Shown one piece after another: positions 24,601-36,137 of a DNA stretch of 64,000 nucleotides. This stretch comes from Onthophagus taurus. Taxonomy: Eukaryota; Arthropoda; Insecta; Coleoptera; Scarabaeidae. The number at the start of each line of letters is the position of its first letter. The first letter of the stretch is position 1. Under the pieces are notes generated by a model. The model was not told the DNA's origin and did no database searches. It saw only the letters and a program-made list of their open reading frames with translations. Made by a program: the position numbers and the translations under genes. The stretch lies in NCBI RefSeq assembly GCF_036711975.1, contig NW_027248941.1, forward strand, positions 682,001 through 746,000. Reading direction: 5' to 3'.

Positions 24601-25789
24601 CAGGGTACAGTGCCCCCTATCAAAGATATATAAAAAACTTATTAAGATAAATGTTTCTAAATGCAATTACAAACATTTGTTGTTTGAAAAATTTTCTGAT
24701 TCGATCAATAATTATTGACATAACCTCAAAAAACTTCATTATAGCAGCGTACAGTGTCTTCTATCAAAGATATATAAAAAACTTATTAAGATAAATATTT
24801 CTAAATGTAATTACAAACATTAATTATTAGAAAAGTTTTTTGATTCGGGTAATAATTATTGACATAACCTCAAAAAATGAGGTTATACTAGCATACAGCG
24901 CCCCCTATCAAAGATATATAAAAAACTTATTAAGATAAATATTTCTACATGTAATTACAAACATATCTTATTAGAAAAATTTTTTGATTCGGATAATAAT
25001 TATTGACATAACCTCAAAAATTAAATTTGTTATACCAGTGTACAGCGCCACCTATCAATTATTTTCAAAAAATGTATTAAAATAAAATTTTCTAAATTGT
25101 ATTTTAAGCAATTATTATTCGAAAAAAATTTTGATTCGAGTAATAATTATTGACATAACCCCAAAAATTAAATTTGCTATACCAGTATACAGCGCCACCT
25201 ATCAATTATTTTCAAAAAATGTATTAAAATAAAAGTTTCTAATCGTAATTGTAAACAATTATTATTAGAAAATTTTTTTAATTCGGACAATAATTATTGA
25301 CATAACCTCAAAAATATATTTTTATATACCAGTGTACAGCGCCACCTATCAATTATTTTCAAAAAATGTATTAAAATAAAACTTTCTAATCCTCATTCTA
25401 AACAATTATTATTAGAAAAATTTTTTGATTCAGGTAATAATTATTGACATAACCTCAAAAATATCATTTTTTATAACAGCGTACAGCGCCACCTTTAATT
25501 ATTTTCAAAAAATTTATTAAAATAAACATTTTTAAACGTAATTCTAAACACTTTTTATTTAAAAATTTTTTTGATATAGCTTCAATTTTTCATATCAATG
25601 TACAGTGTGGCGCAAAAATTTTCGTACAAGATAAATTAAAATAATGCTTTTTTTGCAGTTATAGCCATTTCTGAGATACAAGACGTAAGAGAAGTGTTAC
25701 GATTTTACAAAGAATACCCAAACCCTTTGGCAGCGTTCCGAGATAGACAAAGGGAATTGGAACGAACGATGTATAATAAAAATAATTAA
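21673..25789 (+). CDS. Tim50: Tim50, TIM23-complex presequence receptor
   Basis: Tim50 sits in the mitochondrial inner membrane, receives presequences in the intermembrane space and hands them to the TIM23 channel. Proposed exons are 21673-22446, 22588-22944, 23000-23123 and 25659-25789, giving 461 residues. The N-terminus is basic and hydrophobic ([15 protein letters not shown]), as expected of a targeting signal. A charged linker follows, then one membrane segment near residues 199-221, then the FCP1-like domain ([58 protein letters not shown]). The first aspartate of the phosphatase DxDx motif is absent (ELKD), as usual in Tim50, so no catalysis is expected. Splice phases are 0, 0, 1. The intron 2 donor (AAA/GTGATT) is weak. 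Intron 3 is a satellite array. Confidence 0.93.
23150..25590. repeat. 144-bp satellite C with CTCF-like core, Tim50 intron 3
   Basis: About sixteen head-to-tail copies of an AT-rich unit. CAGCGCCCCCTAT or CAGCGCCACCTAT recurs at about 23600, 23744, 23888, 24031, 24176, 24320, 24463, 24608, 24896, 25042, 25190, 25335 and 25478. Each unit also carries GATTCGRGYAATAATTATTG and CATAACCTCAAAAA. The first, diverged unit has TGGCGCCCCCTAGCGG near 23169. Left-hand copies have CCCCCT and right-hand copies have CCACCT, so two subfamilies are arranged in blocks. Confidence 0.93.
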
Positions 25790-27124
25790 TTCAAAAAAAT
25801 CTTAATAATAGGAAAAGGAGAATCATTCATTTCTTTTTCTATGTCACTGTCAAAAAAAACATTGAATCATTACCAAAATCGATAAATTTGTGTTTTGAAG
25901 TAAGTGTTAAGATTAAGAAAGATGAAAAAAACTCGCCGTTTTTTTACTCAACATTCTTTTTTGTCGTTCTTAATAAAATATTAATTTTTTTTAGATAACA
26001 TAAAAATTGTTTTGTTTTAATGAAACGTACAACCCGGACTTGACGATTATTTTGACGTCTGAAATGTAAATTTTTTTGTTTCGAGTGTTGTAAAATTATT
26101 AAATTGAGCAATTAAGCCGGGAAAGCCGAGATATGGAAAAAGTGAGTACGTAAATGGAAATTCCGATATTAATAACAATTAAAGGAATAATTAGCGCTCG
26201 TTGGATGTCGGTTATTAAAGGTGGATGAGAAGAAGGATCGATGAACGAATTTACGGGAATTTATTTCCGCGAAAACCACTTGATGGAGTTTCTAACCCTT
26301 AAAAGACGATTAAAAAAAATTTATGGGAAAAGAAATTTAATTAAAAGATAATAAAGTGTTTTTTTGGGAAATAATAAAAATTAAATTAAAATATATATTA
26401 AAATGAATAAAAAAAAAATATATAAAATTGACTCACCCTTAAAAAAATCAAAATTCTTTCTTCCTCGACATTCGGTTGTTTCGTGCCTCATTTCTTCATT
26501 TCCGAAATTTGTGGGGTTTTAAAAAATGTTGATAATCACCTGTAAAAACGAAAAACCTGTGACCTGTTGGAAGTCAGCTGAGTGAGGAGAATTCGGGGGG
26601 GTAGGTTCTTGTTGCCGTTGGCCTAGTTCTCGCATTTGCCCGCACTAATATCGGACTGGGGCATTTCATTTTGGCGCATGCTCCCCTCTGAAAACGGGGG
26701 GTTGCAAGCAACAGGCCGGATCAATATGAACAACTACTAAATACGACGAGGAAAGACCGAATGCGATTTTCTTTCTCTTTTCGCACTATACGATTTTGAA
26801 TAAGGGAAGGGGTGAATCGAATAAACTTGTGGTGGGGGCTAAAACCAACGTAAACCCGATTTTGTCGGCCCCACGACTCCGAAACGGTCGGAGTCCGAAT
26901 CGGCACTGAAAATCTTCTTACGGGGTGTCGTCAATATATAGATAGGGTGGGCGGAGCTACATCCCTCCATGTGCTAGTAAAATCGGGGGGATGAATAATA
27001 TTTGAGGAAATGGAGGGGGTGATGGTTAAAAAATAATGATTTATTTAAGAATTTTGGTGTTTTAGCATTTTAAAAATGAAATATATCGTAATGGTTTTTT
27101 TTATTAAAAAGAATCGGAAAAAAA
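25790..27124. other. Spacer downstream of Tim50
   Basis: Non-repetitive. Near 26136 a block ending ATGGAAAAA is followed by GTGAGTACG, a good donor, so a short first exon is possible but I cannot link it to a later exon. 26580-26990 is more GC-rich, with a TATATAGATAG word near 26935. I see no protein-coding frame I would defend. Confidence 0.4.
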
Positions 27125-29490
27125 AATGATTTTAAAGGATAATTATTCCAAAAAAAATTTGATTCGGGTAATAATTATTGACTTAACCTCAAAAATTAAT
27201 TTTTTATACCAGCGTATTGCGCCATCTGACGATAATTAAAAAAAAATTATTAAAATAAAATCTTCTAATCGTTATTTTAAGCAATTATTGTTTGAAAAAA
27301 TTTTAGATTCGGGTAATAATTATTGACATAACCTCAAAAAACTTTTTTATAGCAGTGTACAGCGCCACCTAAGTAGTAATAATTTAAAAAAAATTGATTA
27401 AAATAAAATATTCTAATCGTAATTTTAAACAATTATTGTTTGAAAAATTTCTTGATTCGGGTAATAATTATTGACATAACCTCAAAAAACTTTTTTATAT
27501 CATTGTACAGCGCCACCTAGTAACAATTATAAAAAAATTTATTAAAATAAAATTTTCTAATGATAATTTTAAGCAATTATTATTTGAAAATTTTTTTGAT
27601 TCTAGTAATAATAATTATTATCGGGACATAACCTCAAAAAACTTTTTTATAGCAGTGTACAGCGCCACCTAGTAATAATTATAAAAAAATGTATTAAAAT
27701 AAAATTTTCTAATGATAATTTTAAGCAACTACTGTTAGAAAAAAATTTTGAATTGGGTAATAATTATTGACTTAACCTCAAAAATTAATTCTTGATATCA
27801 GCGTACAGCGCCACCTATTAATTATTTTCAAAAAGTTTATTAAAATAAAATTTTCTATACGCTATTCTAAGTAATTATTATTTAAAGAATTTTTTGATTC
27901 GGGCAATAATTATTGACATAACCTCAAAAAACTTTTTTATATCATTGTACAGCGCCACCTATCAAAAATTATAAAAAAGTTTATTAAAATAAAACTTTCT
28001 AATCCTAATTCTAAGTAATTATTGTTTAAAGAATTTTTTGATTCGGACAATAATTGTTGACATAACCTCAAAAAACTTTTTTACATCAGTGTACAGCGCC
28101 AACTGACGATAATTAAAAAAAAATTATTAAAATAAAAGTTTATAATCGTAATTTTAAACAATTATTATTAAAAAATTTTTTTAATTCGGGTAATAATTAT
28201 CGGCATAACCTCAAAAATTTAAATGTATACCATCATACAGCGCCATCTAGCAATAAGTTTAAAAAAATTGATTAAAATAAAAGTTTCCAATCGCAATTTT
28301 AAACAATTATTATTCGAAAAAAATTTTGATTCGAGTAATAATTATTAATATAACCTCAAAAATTAAATTTTACACCATCATACAGCGCCATCTAGCAATA
28401 AGTTTAAAAAAATTTATTAAAATAAAAGTTTTTAATGGTAATTTCAAACAATTATTATTAGTAAAATTTTTTGATTCGGATAATAAGTATTGACATAACC
28501 TCAAAAATTAAATTTGTTATACCAGTATACAGCGCCACTTAACAATAATTTAAAAAAAATGTATTAAAATAAAACTTTCTAATCCTAATTCTAAATAATT
28601 ATTGTTTAAAAAATTTTTTGATTCGGGATATATTTATTGACATAACCTCAAAAATTAATTTTGTATACCACCGTACAGCGCCACCCGACGATAATTAAAA
28701 AAAAATACATTTAAATAAAATTTTCTAATCGTAATTCTAAGTAATTATTGTATAAAAAATTTTTTGATTCGGGTAATAATTATTGACATAACCTCAAAAA
28801 TCTTTTTTATATCATTGTACAGCGCCACCTATCAAAAATTATAAAAAAATTTATTAAAATAAAACTTTCTAATCCTAATTCTAAGTAATTATTGTTGAAA
28901 ATTTTTTTTTTATTCGGGTATTAATTATTGATATAACCTCAAAAAACTTTTTTATATCAGTGTACAGCGCCACCTGATAATAATTTTTGAAAAATTTATT
29001 AAAATAAAAATTTCTAATCCTAATTCTAAACAATTATTATTTAAAGAATTTTTTGATTCGGACAATAATTATTGACATAACCTCAAAAAACTTATTTATA
29101 TCAGTCTACAGCGCCACCTATTAATAATTATAAAAAAATTTAATAAAATAAAATTTTTTAATCATAATTATAAATAATTATTGTTTAAAAAATTTTTTGA
29201 TTCGGGTAATAATGATTCACATAACCTCAATTTTTTGTATTACCATACCAGTATACAGCTCCAACTATCAAAAATTTTTTAAAAATGTATTAAAATAAAA
29301 ATTTCTAATCCTAATTCTAAGTAATTATTGTTTAAAAAAATTTTTGATTGGTGTAATAATTAGTGACATAACCTCAAAAATATAACTTTAAATCCGCGTA
29401 CAGCGCCACCTATTAAATATTATCAAAAAATGTATTAAAACAAAAATTTGTAATCGCAATTTTAAGCAATTATTATACGAAAAAATTTTT
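27125..29490. repeat. Satellite C, second array (about sixteen units)
   Basis: Same unit and orientation as the Tim50 intron array. The core recurs about every 145 bp at roughly 27210, 27360, 27507, 27661, 27806, 27950, 28095, 28240, 28383, 28530, 28677, 28820, 28968, 29110, 29257 and 29402. Copies are more diverged than in the intron array (CACCT, CATCT, CAACT, CACTT variants). It ends near TACAGGGTGATACAAAATTA at 29519, similar to the sequence ending the first array. Confidence 0.93.
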
Positions 29491-30734
29491 AATATCCACA
29501 CTTTTTAATTTTAATATACAGGGTGATACAAAATTATTTAAACCGAAAAACGTTTTATATTCAATTTAAAGCCATTGTTAGTTGTTACAAAACACCATTT
29601 AACCCAAATTCGATTAATTAATTGGCTTACTTCACTTAATCAATATAATTTAATTAAGTTTTCTCGCGCCAGGTTCGTCCCGGCACTTTGCAAACAAATT
29701 AGAGTCCCGTATTTTATAGTTTTTTTGCCCCAACCCTCCCGCCTCAGTACGTTTGTTAGTCCGCGTTACAACCCAACCCCAAAACCCCATAAAAATTGAT
29801 CGACGACCACGATCAAAACAGCCTTGAAACAGGTAATTTTGTGTCTCTCGCAAATATGTACTCTCCATTCTATTTCTAATATACGCGTACCCTCGTTTTC
29901 GCCCGCAATAAGGGGGTGCCAATTTTATGGGACTTTTATCCGATCAATTCGATTTAAGTGAATTAAAAGCAATAAAATTAAAAAAAACGAATTTTTTAAA
30001 CGTATCAGAATTGATTGCATCCGCGACCTTTTAGTACAACATAATGTCAACGTTACGGATACTTGGGCCGACTACCGTCCTGTGAAATACCAGGTCAAAA
30101 CGGCATATAAACCATCCGGGAAATTAATCATCGAGGAAACAAAGAAAAAAGAATAAAAGACAAAATAAAAAAGGGGTTGGTTCATTGACTTACATAATTC
30201 CCTTAAGACTTCCCTTTTATTTTAATACCGCCTACTTCTCTTTACATTTTTTTTAATCCCCTCTTAATTTCAATTAAACAAGATTAAAAAAAACTATCAA
30301 TAATCTTTTAATTAATAATAAAAGAGATTGTAAGTTTAAAGCGGTTCTTTTTTATTTGTGGAAATTGAAAACTGAAAATCCTGAAAAAAAAACAGCTTTT
30401 CCTTTTACGTTCTCCTCGTATATACGCTGTTGATTTAATCATTAGAGCGGTGTTTGCTGTGTATTAATGCCGGATCGGCGCCTCGTAGTCGGGACGCCGA
30501 CGACGCCAGCGACGCGAACGGCGCCGGTCAGAAGTACGGGAGGCGTCGGGACGCCTTCCCCGGCTCTTCGCCGAACGGACGAGAATTTCCAGTGTACAGA
30601 ATTTCATAATATAAAAGAGGAACCCCTACTAGCGCGTTGCAATGTGGGCCACAACAAAGTTATGCGTTATTAAAATCAAGGACACAAAAAGATGACACCC
30701 ACAATGATTAATATAAACAATTTAAATCGATTCG
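29491..30734. other. Spacer with a possible small gene and a GC-rich block
   Basis: Outside the candidate exon at 30009-30156, this stretch is non-repetitive. 29670-29800 and 30460-30600 are clearly more GC-rich than the surroundings. ATG at 29926 opens a 35-codon frame that overlaps the candidate exon in another frame. The GC-rich 68-codon frame starting 30467 resembles no known protein. Confidence 0.35.
30009..30156 (+). CDS. Candidate terminal coding exon, unknown protein
   Basis: After a possible acceptor (ACGTATCAG) a 48-codon frame runs to TAA at 30154-30156. It includes DTWADYRPVKYQVKTAYK and ends SGKLIIEETKKKE. Composition and codon choice look like those of the real exons nearby, and it is not repeat-derived. 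I cannot find an upstream exon with matching phase, so it may be the last exon of a small gene or a pseudogene remnant. I do not recognise the family. Confidence 0.3.
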
Positions 30735-32215
30735 TATTCGTAATCTTCATAAAAAATCCTTCAAAATGAGCACAAACACGACCTATCTAAGTGTTATAGT
30801 TCTCGAGATATTTAAATTTAAAGTTTTTTTGGAAAATCCAAGATGGCCGAAAATAAATTTTTTTTACAGTGTATGGTAGATAATTAAAAGACGTTTAAAA
30901 TGAGTCCAAACTCGATATATCTAAGTGTTATAAAACCTAAGATATCTTAATTTTTATTAATTCAAGATGGCCGAAAACAAAACACTAATAAATAACGATA
31001 AAAGGGGATTTTAAGATAAATATAGAGTGTTACATATTAAATTAGGTTAAAATTTTCTGACTTTTACGAAAAACTTACTTATTTTAGCGAAATAAAAAAT
31101 GTTGATTATTTTTATAAAAAAAAATTTTTTTAATTTATCTTTTTAAGTGATTTAAGGATAAATTTAAAATCTCCTTGGTATTTCCTTGAAAATGAGTACA
31201 TACTCGACCTATCTAGATGTTATAGTTTCCGAGATATCTATATTTAAAGTTTTTGGAAAATTCAAAATGGCCGAAAATAAAAATTTTTAAAGTTTAGGTT
31301 AATTATTAAAAAAATTTTAAAAGGAGGCCTAACACGACATATTTAATTGTTATAAAACCTAAGATATCTTAGTTTTTATTAATTCAAGATGGCCGAAAAC
31401 AAAACACTAATAAATAACGATAAAAGAGGATTATAAGATAAATATAGAGTGTGGCATAGTAAATTAGGTTAAAATTTCCTGATTTTTACGAAAAACTTAC
31501 TTATTTTAGCGAAATAAAAAAATTGATTTTTTTTTTATATAAAAAAAAATTTTTTGAATTTATCTTTTTAAGTGTTTTAAGGATAAATTTAAAATCTCCT
31601 TGGCATTTCCTTAAAAATGAGTACAAACTCGACCCATCTAAGTATTATAGTTCCCGAGATATTTATATTTAAAGTTTTTGGAAAATTCAAAATGGCCGAC
31701 AATAAACTTTTTTTTTAATTTATGGTTAATTATTAAAAAATGTTTAAAATGAGTCCTAACACGACATATCTAATTGTTATAAAACCTAAGATATCTCAGT
31801 TTTTATTAATTCAAGATGGCCGAAAACAAAACACTAATAAATAAGGATAAACCGGGATTTAAAGAAAAATATAGAGTGTGGCATATTAAATTAGGTTAAA
31901 ATTTCCTGATTTTTACGAAAATCTTATTTATTTTGGTGAAATATAAAATTTTATTTTTTTTAAACTAAATTTTAAATGATTTAAGGATAAATTTAAAATC
32001 TCCTTAGTATTTCCTTGAAAATGAGTACAAACTCGACCTATCTAAGTATTATAGTTCCCGAGATATTTATGTTTAAACTTTTTGGAAAAATCAAAATGGC
32101 CGCAAACAAAACACTAATAAATAAGGATAAAACGGAAGTTTAAGATAAATATAGAGTGTGGCATATTAAATTAGGTTAAAATTTCCTGATCTTTACGAAA
32201 ATCTTATTCTTTTCG
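30735..32215. repeat. Satellite D, four units of about 400-430 bp
   Basis: Units marked by AAATGAGYACAAACTCGACC begin near 30764, 31188, 31614 and 32019. Each has the CAAGATGGCCGAAAA or CAAAATGGCCG word, repeated twice per full unit, and GAATTTATCTTTTTAAGTG. Plan and vocabulary resemble satellite P (AATGAGT..AAACTCGA and an AAGATGGC core), but the core reads GGCCG instead of GGCGG. Confidence 0.88.
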
Positions 32216-34485
32216 GCGTATTTTGAAATTTATTGATACTTTTGTAATTTTTTTAATGAAGAAAAATTGAAACTATAAACGATAACTTAATAAGTTTCTT
32301 AAAACATCATTTAAAACCAACATAATATTATTATCTAAAGAAATAACCGCGATATTGTTTCTAAATGTCAACTTTAATCATCAATTTTCTTAATTTACAT
32401 AAAAACCGTTCAAAATGAATTCAAATACGACCAATTTAGCTTTTCTTAGAATTTAAATTTAATAACTGCGTGGGAAAATCGTTTTTCCAATAACTCTAAA
32501 GCAGCTTGTTCAAAATAAATATGTTGGTAACAATGCGTAAAGTACCAGCGCCATCTTTCGTCATTGTGATTGATATTTCAATTGACAGCTTTAAAATTAA
32601 ATTATTATAAAAATGATATTTTTCTGCTTAAAAGATCACACGGATATATTGCGTTAATAAAAATGAAGAAAGGGACAAAAACTGTTATTTATTGGCAAAT
32701 AAAATCCCTGGGGAGGTGAACTAACAAGCTAAAAAACCTAAAGAGGGCGTTTCTTGTGTCCCATCGCAACGTTCCTATATTTCACATTACACGAGAAATG
32801 AGAATAGAAAGAAAAAAATAACTCCAACAGGTCTATTAGGTTAAGTAAAAAAAACAAGATGATTTATAACGAATTTAAACAAAATTTTTTAATTTTTGAG
32901 GTTAGAAATTTGAAATGTCATTTTGACGTTTCAAAAATGTATTTACGACGAGATAAAATCCGCGCCGCGGATGTTTATGTTTATTTACATTTTACATTGA
33001 CGGGTACCGATTTGAAAAATATTCCTGTAAAAGGAAAGTTGTACAAGAGTAGGTTCTACTACTATTTAGAGTACACCCGAGATATCGTGGGAACCACACC
33101 ATTCACTCCCATGTGAGCTCACTCTACTCTCCTTTTGAACCGACTTTGAAAAATAAAAAAAATATTTTTTCCACCTCTCTCTCTTTCATTTCAAAACTAA
33201 ATAGGAGAAGAAGAGAAGTCCTCGCCAAGTCGCGTGTACCACATAGATTAAGTACCAAAGAGGTGGAAAAGATGTGGGTGTGGAGATTTCGCAATTTCAA
33301 ATCGATCTTCAAACGATTTCTTTTGATTTAATACAACTTTTCGTTCAATCTTTTTTAAGGTAGGGCCCCTTTTTTAGTTTTATGCCGGAGTTGTTCGCAT
33401 CAACCACGAAGTGCGCCCTAATTACGTAATCTTAAGGGCGTGGGGCCCCGGTGGCGTGTCGCGCACCCCGGGGGAACTCCATTAACTTAATAGAATCGTG
33501 TGCCGTAATCAGAAATAGCTGAAACCAAGCCCAGAGACTTGGTGGCCGTTCGATATTTCAAGCTGTCGCTTTTATTAGAGAGAAAGAAAAAAAATCCCAG
33601 GGATAAATAAAAAAAGGATATGCCATTGAAGGGTGAACGACAATCCGGACGTGAACCAAGCCCTTTTCCATCATAAATCACCCCAAGCTTAAAAAAATCG
33701 TTTCGAAAAAGATTTTGAGGTTATGTTTCTAATTTTAAGTCGATTCTTAGAAATTAGGTCACCGGGACCATCGGAACACATCAAACAACGACCGGATTTT
33801 AACCGGAACACGTGGATTCATGATTCACTCCGTAATTGCGAAATTAATTCCACAAAATTAAATTAATTTTGAATTAAAATGACATTTCAACAAAAATTAC
33901 TTGTCAACAAAAACAAAGAAGACTTGGATTATTAAGTTTGTAAAAAGAATTTTTTGGTGACTTACCGCATCGAAAAACACTCACAAAACCACACTAGTTA
34001 CACTTCAAAACGAGTCTATGCGAAAAAAGCGTAGGAAGTTTATTCAATACGCGAATAAATTTGCATATATTTGTAAACAATTACGCCATACTGTTCTAAC
34101 AAGTTTGAACTGAAGTACGCGTGCGCAACTTCAGTTCAAACTTTGAATTAAAATCGATTAATTTTAATTCATCAACAAAATAATTAGGTGAACCGAATTA
34201 ACCCAATTAGTATTTTAAAATTAATTTAGTTTATAAATTAACAATACATTTCAAAAATAAAAAAGAAATTAAAGAATTAGAACTGCGCATGCGCATAACA
34301 AATTCGGATTTTATTTAAACAAATTTCACTTAATTCATTTTTATTTATAAACGAAACGATTTAAATCGATTAAAACAATCCATTTCTGATCTAATTATTA
34401 AATAAAATCAATTTAAATCTATTTATTTAATAAAATAATTTTAATAAAGTCGAATCCCCCACTAGATGTCGCAACCGATTTGACG
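32216..34485. other. Spacer upstream of RpLP2
   Basis: Non-repetitive except for a short hairpin at 34101-34143. An 85-codon frame opens at 32859 and its stop overlaps a GTGAGC donor-like word at 33113, so it could be a first exon, but no partner exon or homology is visible. 33360-33480 is a GC-rich island around GGGGCCCCGGTGGCGTGT. I call no gene here. Confidence 0.4.
34101..34143. repeat. Perfect 16-bp inverted repeat (hairpin)
   Basis: AAGTTTGAACTGAAGT (34101-34116) and its exact reverse complement (34128-34143) enclose the 11-nt loop ACGCGTGCGCA. It lies about 350 bp upstream of the RpLP2 leader. Nearby GCGCATGCGC-type words recur at 34285 and 45120. Function unknown. Confidence 0.8.
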
Positions 34486-34489
34486 TATC

Positions 34490-34512
34490 ACCATTTCTCT
34501 CTTTCTTACTAA
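34490..34512 (+). promoter_or_regulatory. Pyrimidine-rich TOP-like start region of RpLP2
   Basis: A pyrimidine run (CCATTTCTCTCTTTCTTACT) lies about 50 bp before the end of the non-coding first exon. Ribosomal protein mRNAs begin in such 5' TOP tracts, which couple their translation to TOR signalling. The exact start site is not determined. Confidence 0.5.
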
Positions 34513-34556
34513 CCTCATCGATAGTAAACACGTTTCGTGTCCAAACGACTTAAAAA

Positions 34557-35560
34557 AGTAAGTAATTTTGAGTTTTAATCAAAAATATCTTCAAAAACCC
34601 ACTTATTAAGCATTAATTTGAACTAAGAATTAATTTTGATTCAACGATTTTTAAAATTAAACCAGATATTTGTTGATTTCTTATTTTGAGGTTATGTAGA
34701 CAAAAATTTTTAATTATACTTTTAATTCTTTTAAGTTATTTAATTAAATACGAACAAATTCAAATTTATTGTTGTTTTGGGCGATTTAATACAAATTATT
34801 TTATATAAATTGTATTATAAATTTAATAAAATTTTATTTTGAGGTTATGTCGTTTATTAATTAATTGATTTTTAATTCTTTATTTTAGTGCGTTACGTGG
34901 CTGCTTATCTTTTAGCTGTCCTTGGGGGAAACGCCGCCCCCAAAGCGGCCGATCTTGAAAAGATTTTAAGTTCCGTTGGGATTGAAGCTGATGGTGATCG
35001 TGTTAAGAAAATCATTGGGGATTTAAATGGAAAATCGATCGAGCAATTAATCACCGAAGGTAAATGATTAATTTTAACACAAAACGTTGTTATTATCATG
35101 ATGATTTTCAACTTAACCATCTTTCGTATGAATTTTATGATTAATTATTTAATCTGATTTTGTTTCGATTTAAATTTGCTTAATCCTGTGGGAACGTTTT
35201 AATTAATTAATCGTTTTTAGGTAGAGAAAAACTTTGCTCTATGCCTGTTGGTGGAGGAGCAGCCGCCCCAGTTGCAGCTGCCGCAGGAGCCCCCGCTGCT
35301 GCTGAAGAAAAGAAAGGTAACTTGAAAATATTAAAAAATTCGAAAATTGGGGTTATTATGATGTTATTTAAACACCATCTTTCGAATGAAATTAATGATT
35401 ATCTTTTTAATCAAACTGATTATGTTTTAATTAATAATTTTATGATATGATTTAGATTATTTTGTAACAATTTTTTTTATTTTTAGAAGAGAAAAAGGAG
35501 GAGAAGAAAGCTGAGTCGGAATCTGATGACGATGACATGGGCTTCGGTCTTTTCGATTAA
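34557..35560 (+). CDS. RpLP2: 60S acidic ribosomal protein P2
   Basis: P2 pairs with P1 on P0 to form the ribosomal stalk that recruits elongation-factor GTPases. The joined CDS is 34557 (the A of ATG), 34889-35059, 35221-35316 and 35487-35560, giving 113 residues, the normal length. The N-terminus is MRYVAAYLLAVLGGN, followed by the helical dimerisation domain, an Ala/Pro hinge (GGGAAAPVAAAAGAPAAA), a charged run, and the diagnostic C-terminal SDDDDMGFGLFD. The start codon is interrupted by intron 1: exon 1 ends in A before GTAAGT and exon 2 begins TG. Phases fit at every junction. AATAAA at about 35597 is a likely polyadenylation signal. Confidence 0.96.
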
Positions 35561-35596
35561 AATGTTAATAAATTGACTTATTTTTAAGAATTTTTT

Positions 35597-35602
35597 AATA
35601 AA
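35597..35602 (+). terminator. Polyadenylation signal of RpLP2
   Basis: AATAAA lies 37 nt after the RpLP2 stop codon. Position and sequence are canonical; the cleavage site itself is not visible. Confidence 0.5.
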
Positions 35603-36137
35603 TAAGTTTAAAATAAAATGACTTTTGACGTGTATGCAACCCAATTTGCACCACATTCTTTTTTTATTGATTTTGTATTTTATAAATAATTTAATTAATA
35701 ACAAATACATTATTTTTATCAATTTTATTTGTTATCGTTAAAAAAGGAGTTAATTAATTCGGGGAGATACCGAATTCCTTGTCAATAATCGGGTGATGTC
35801 AAAAAAATTTTTATTTTTAAGGTTGGTACCCCTTCGTAAACTAGTACCGTTAAGAATATTAAAAAATGCGGTTTTATTTAAGTTTTAATTTAAGTCGAAT
35901 TGATTGTAAAGTCAATTTTGGTGGGAATTTGTTGTGATTCCGTTTAAATAATTAATTTAAATTGATTTTATTTATCGGCGTAGGAATAAGTGGACAAGTC
36001 ATAGCCCCTGAGAAGGTCGCCATTTTAACGTTGTCTGTCACCGTCGTTAAACATCATTTCGAGAGTTGTTCCCGAAAAACACGAATTAAAGCGGTTTAAT
36101 TACTTTTCGGCTGTCGTTGCTAATTAACATTAGCAAA

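Noticed and set aside
29650..29922. 90-codon minus-strand frame
   Set aside because: No recognisable domain and no supporting structure; probably chance in a GC-richer block.
32859..33331. Two overlapping plus-strand frames of 85 and 72 codons
   Set aside because: No homology, no partner exons; kept only as a note on the spacer.
33360..33480. tRNA or rRNA fragment in the GC-rich island
   Set aside because: No cloverleaf, no T-loop GGTTCGANTCC word and no rRNA sequence recognised.
35483..35722. 79-codon minus-strand frame over RpLP2 exon 4
   Set aside because: Antisense shadow of the P2 C-terminus and AT-rich 3' UTR.
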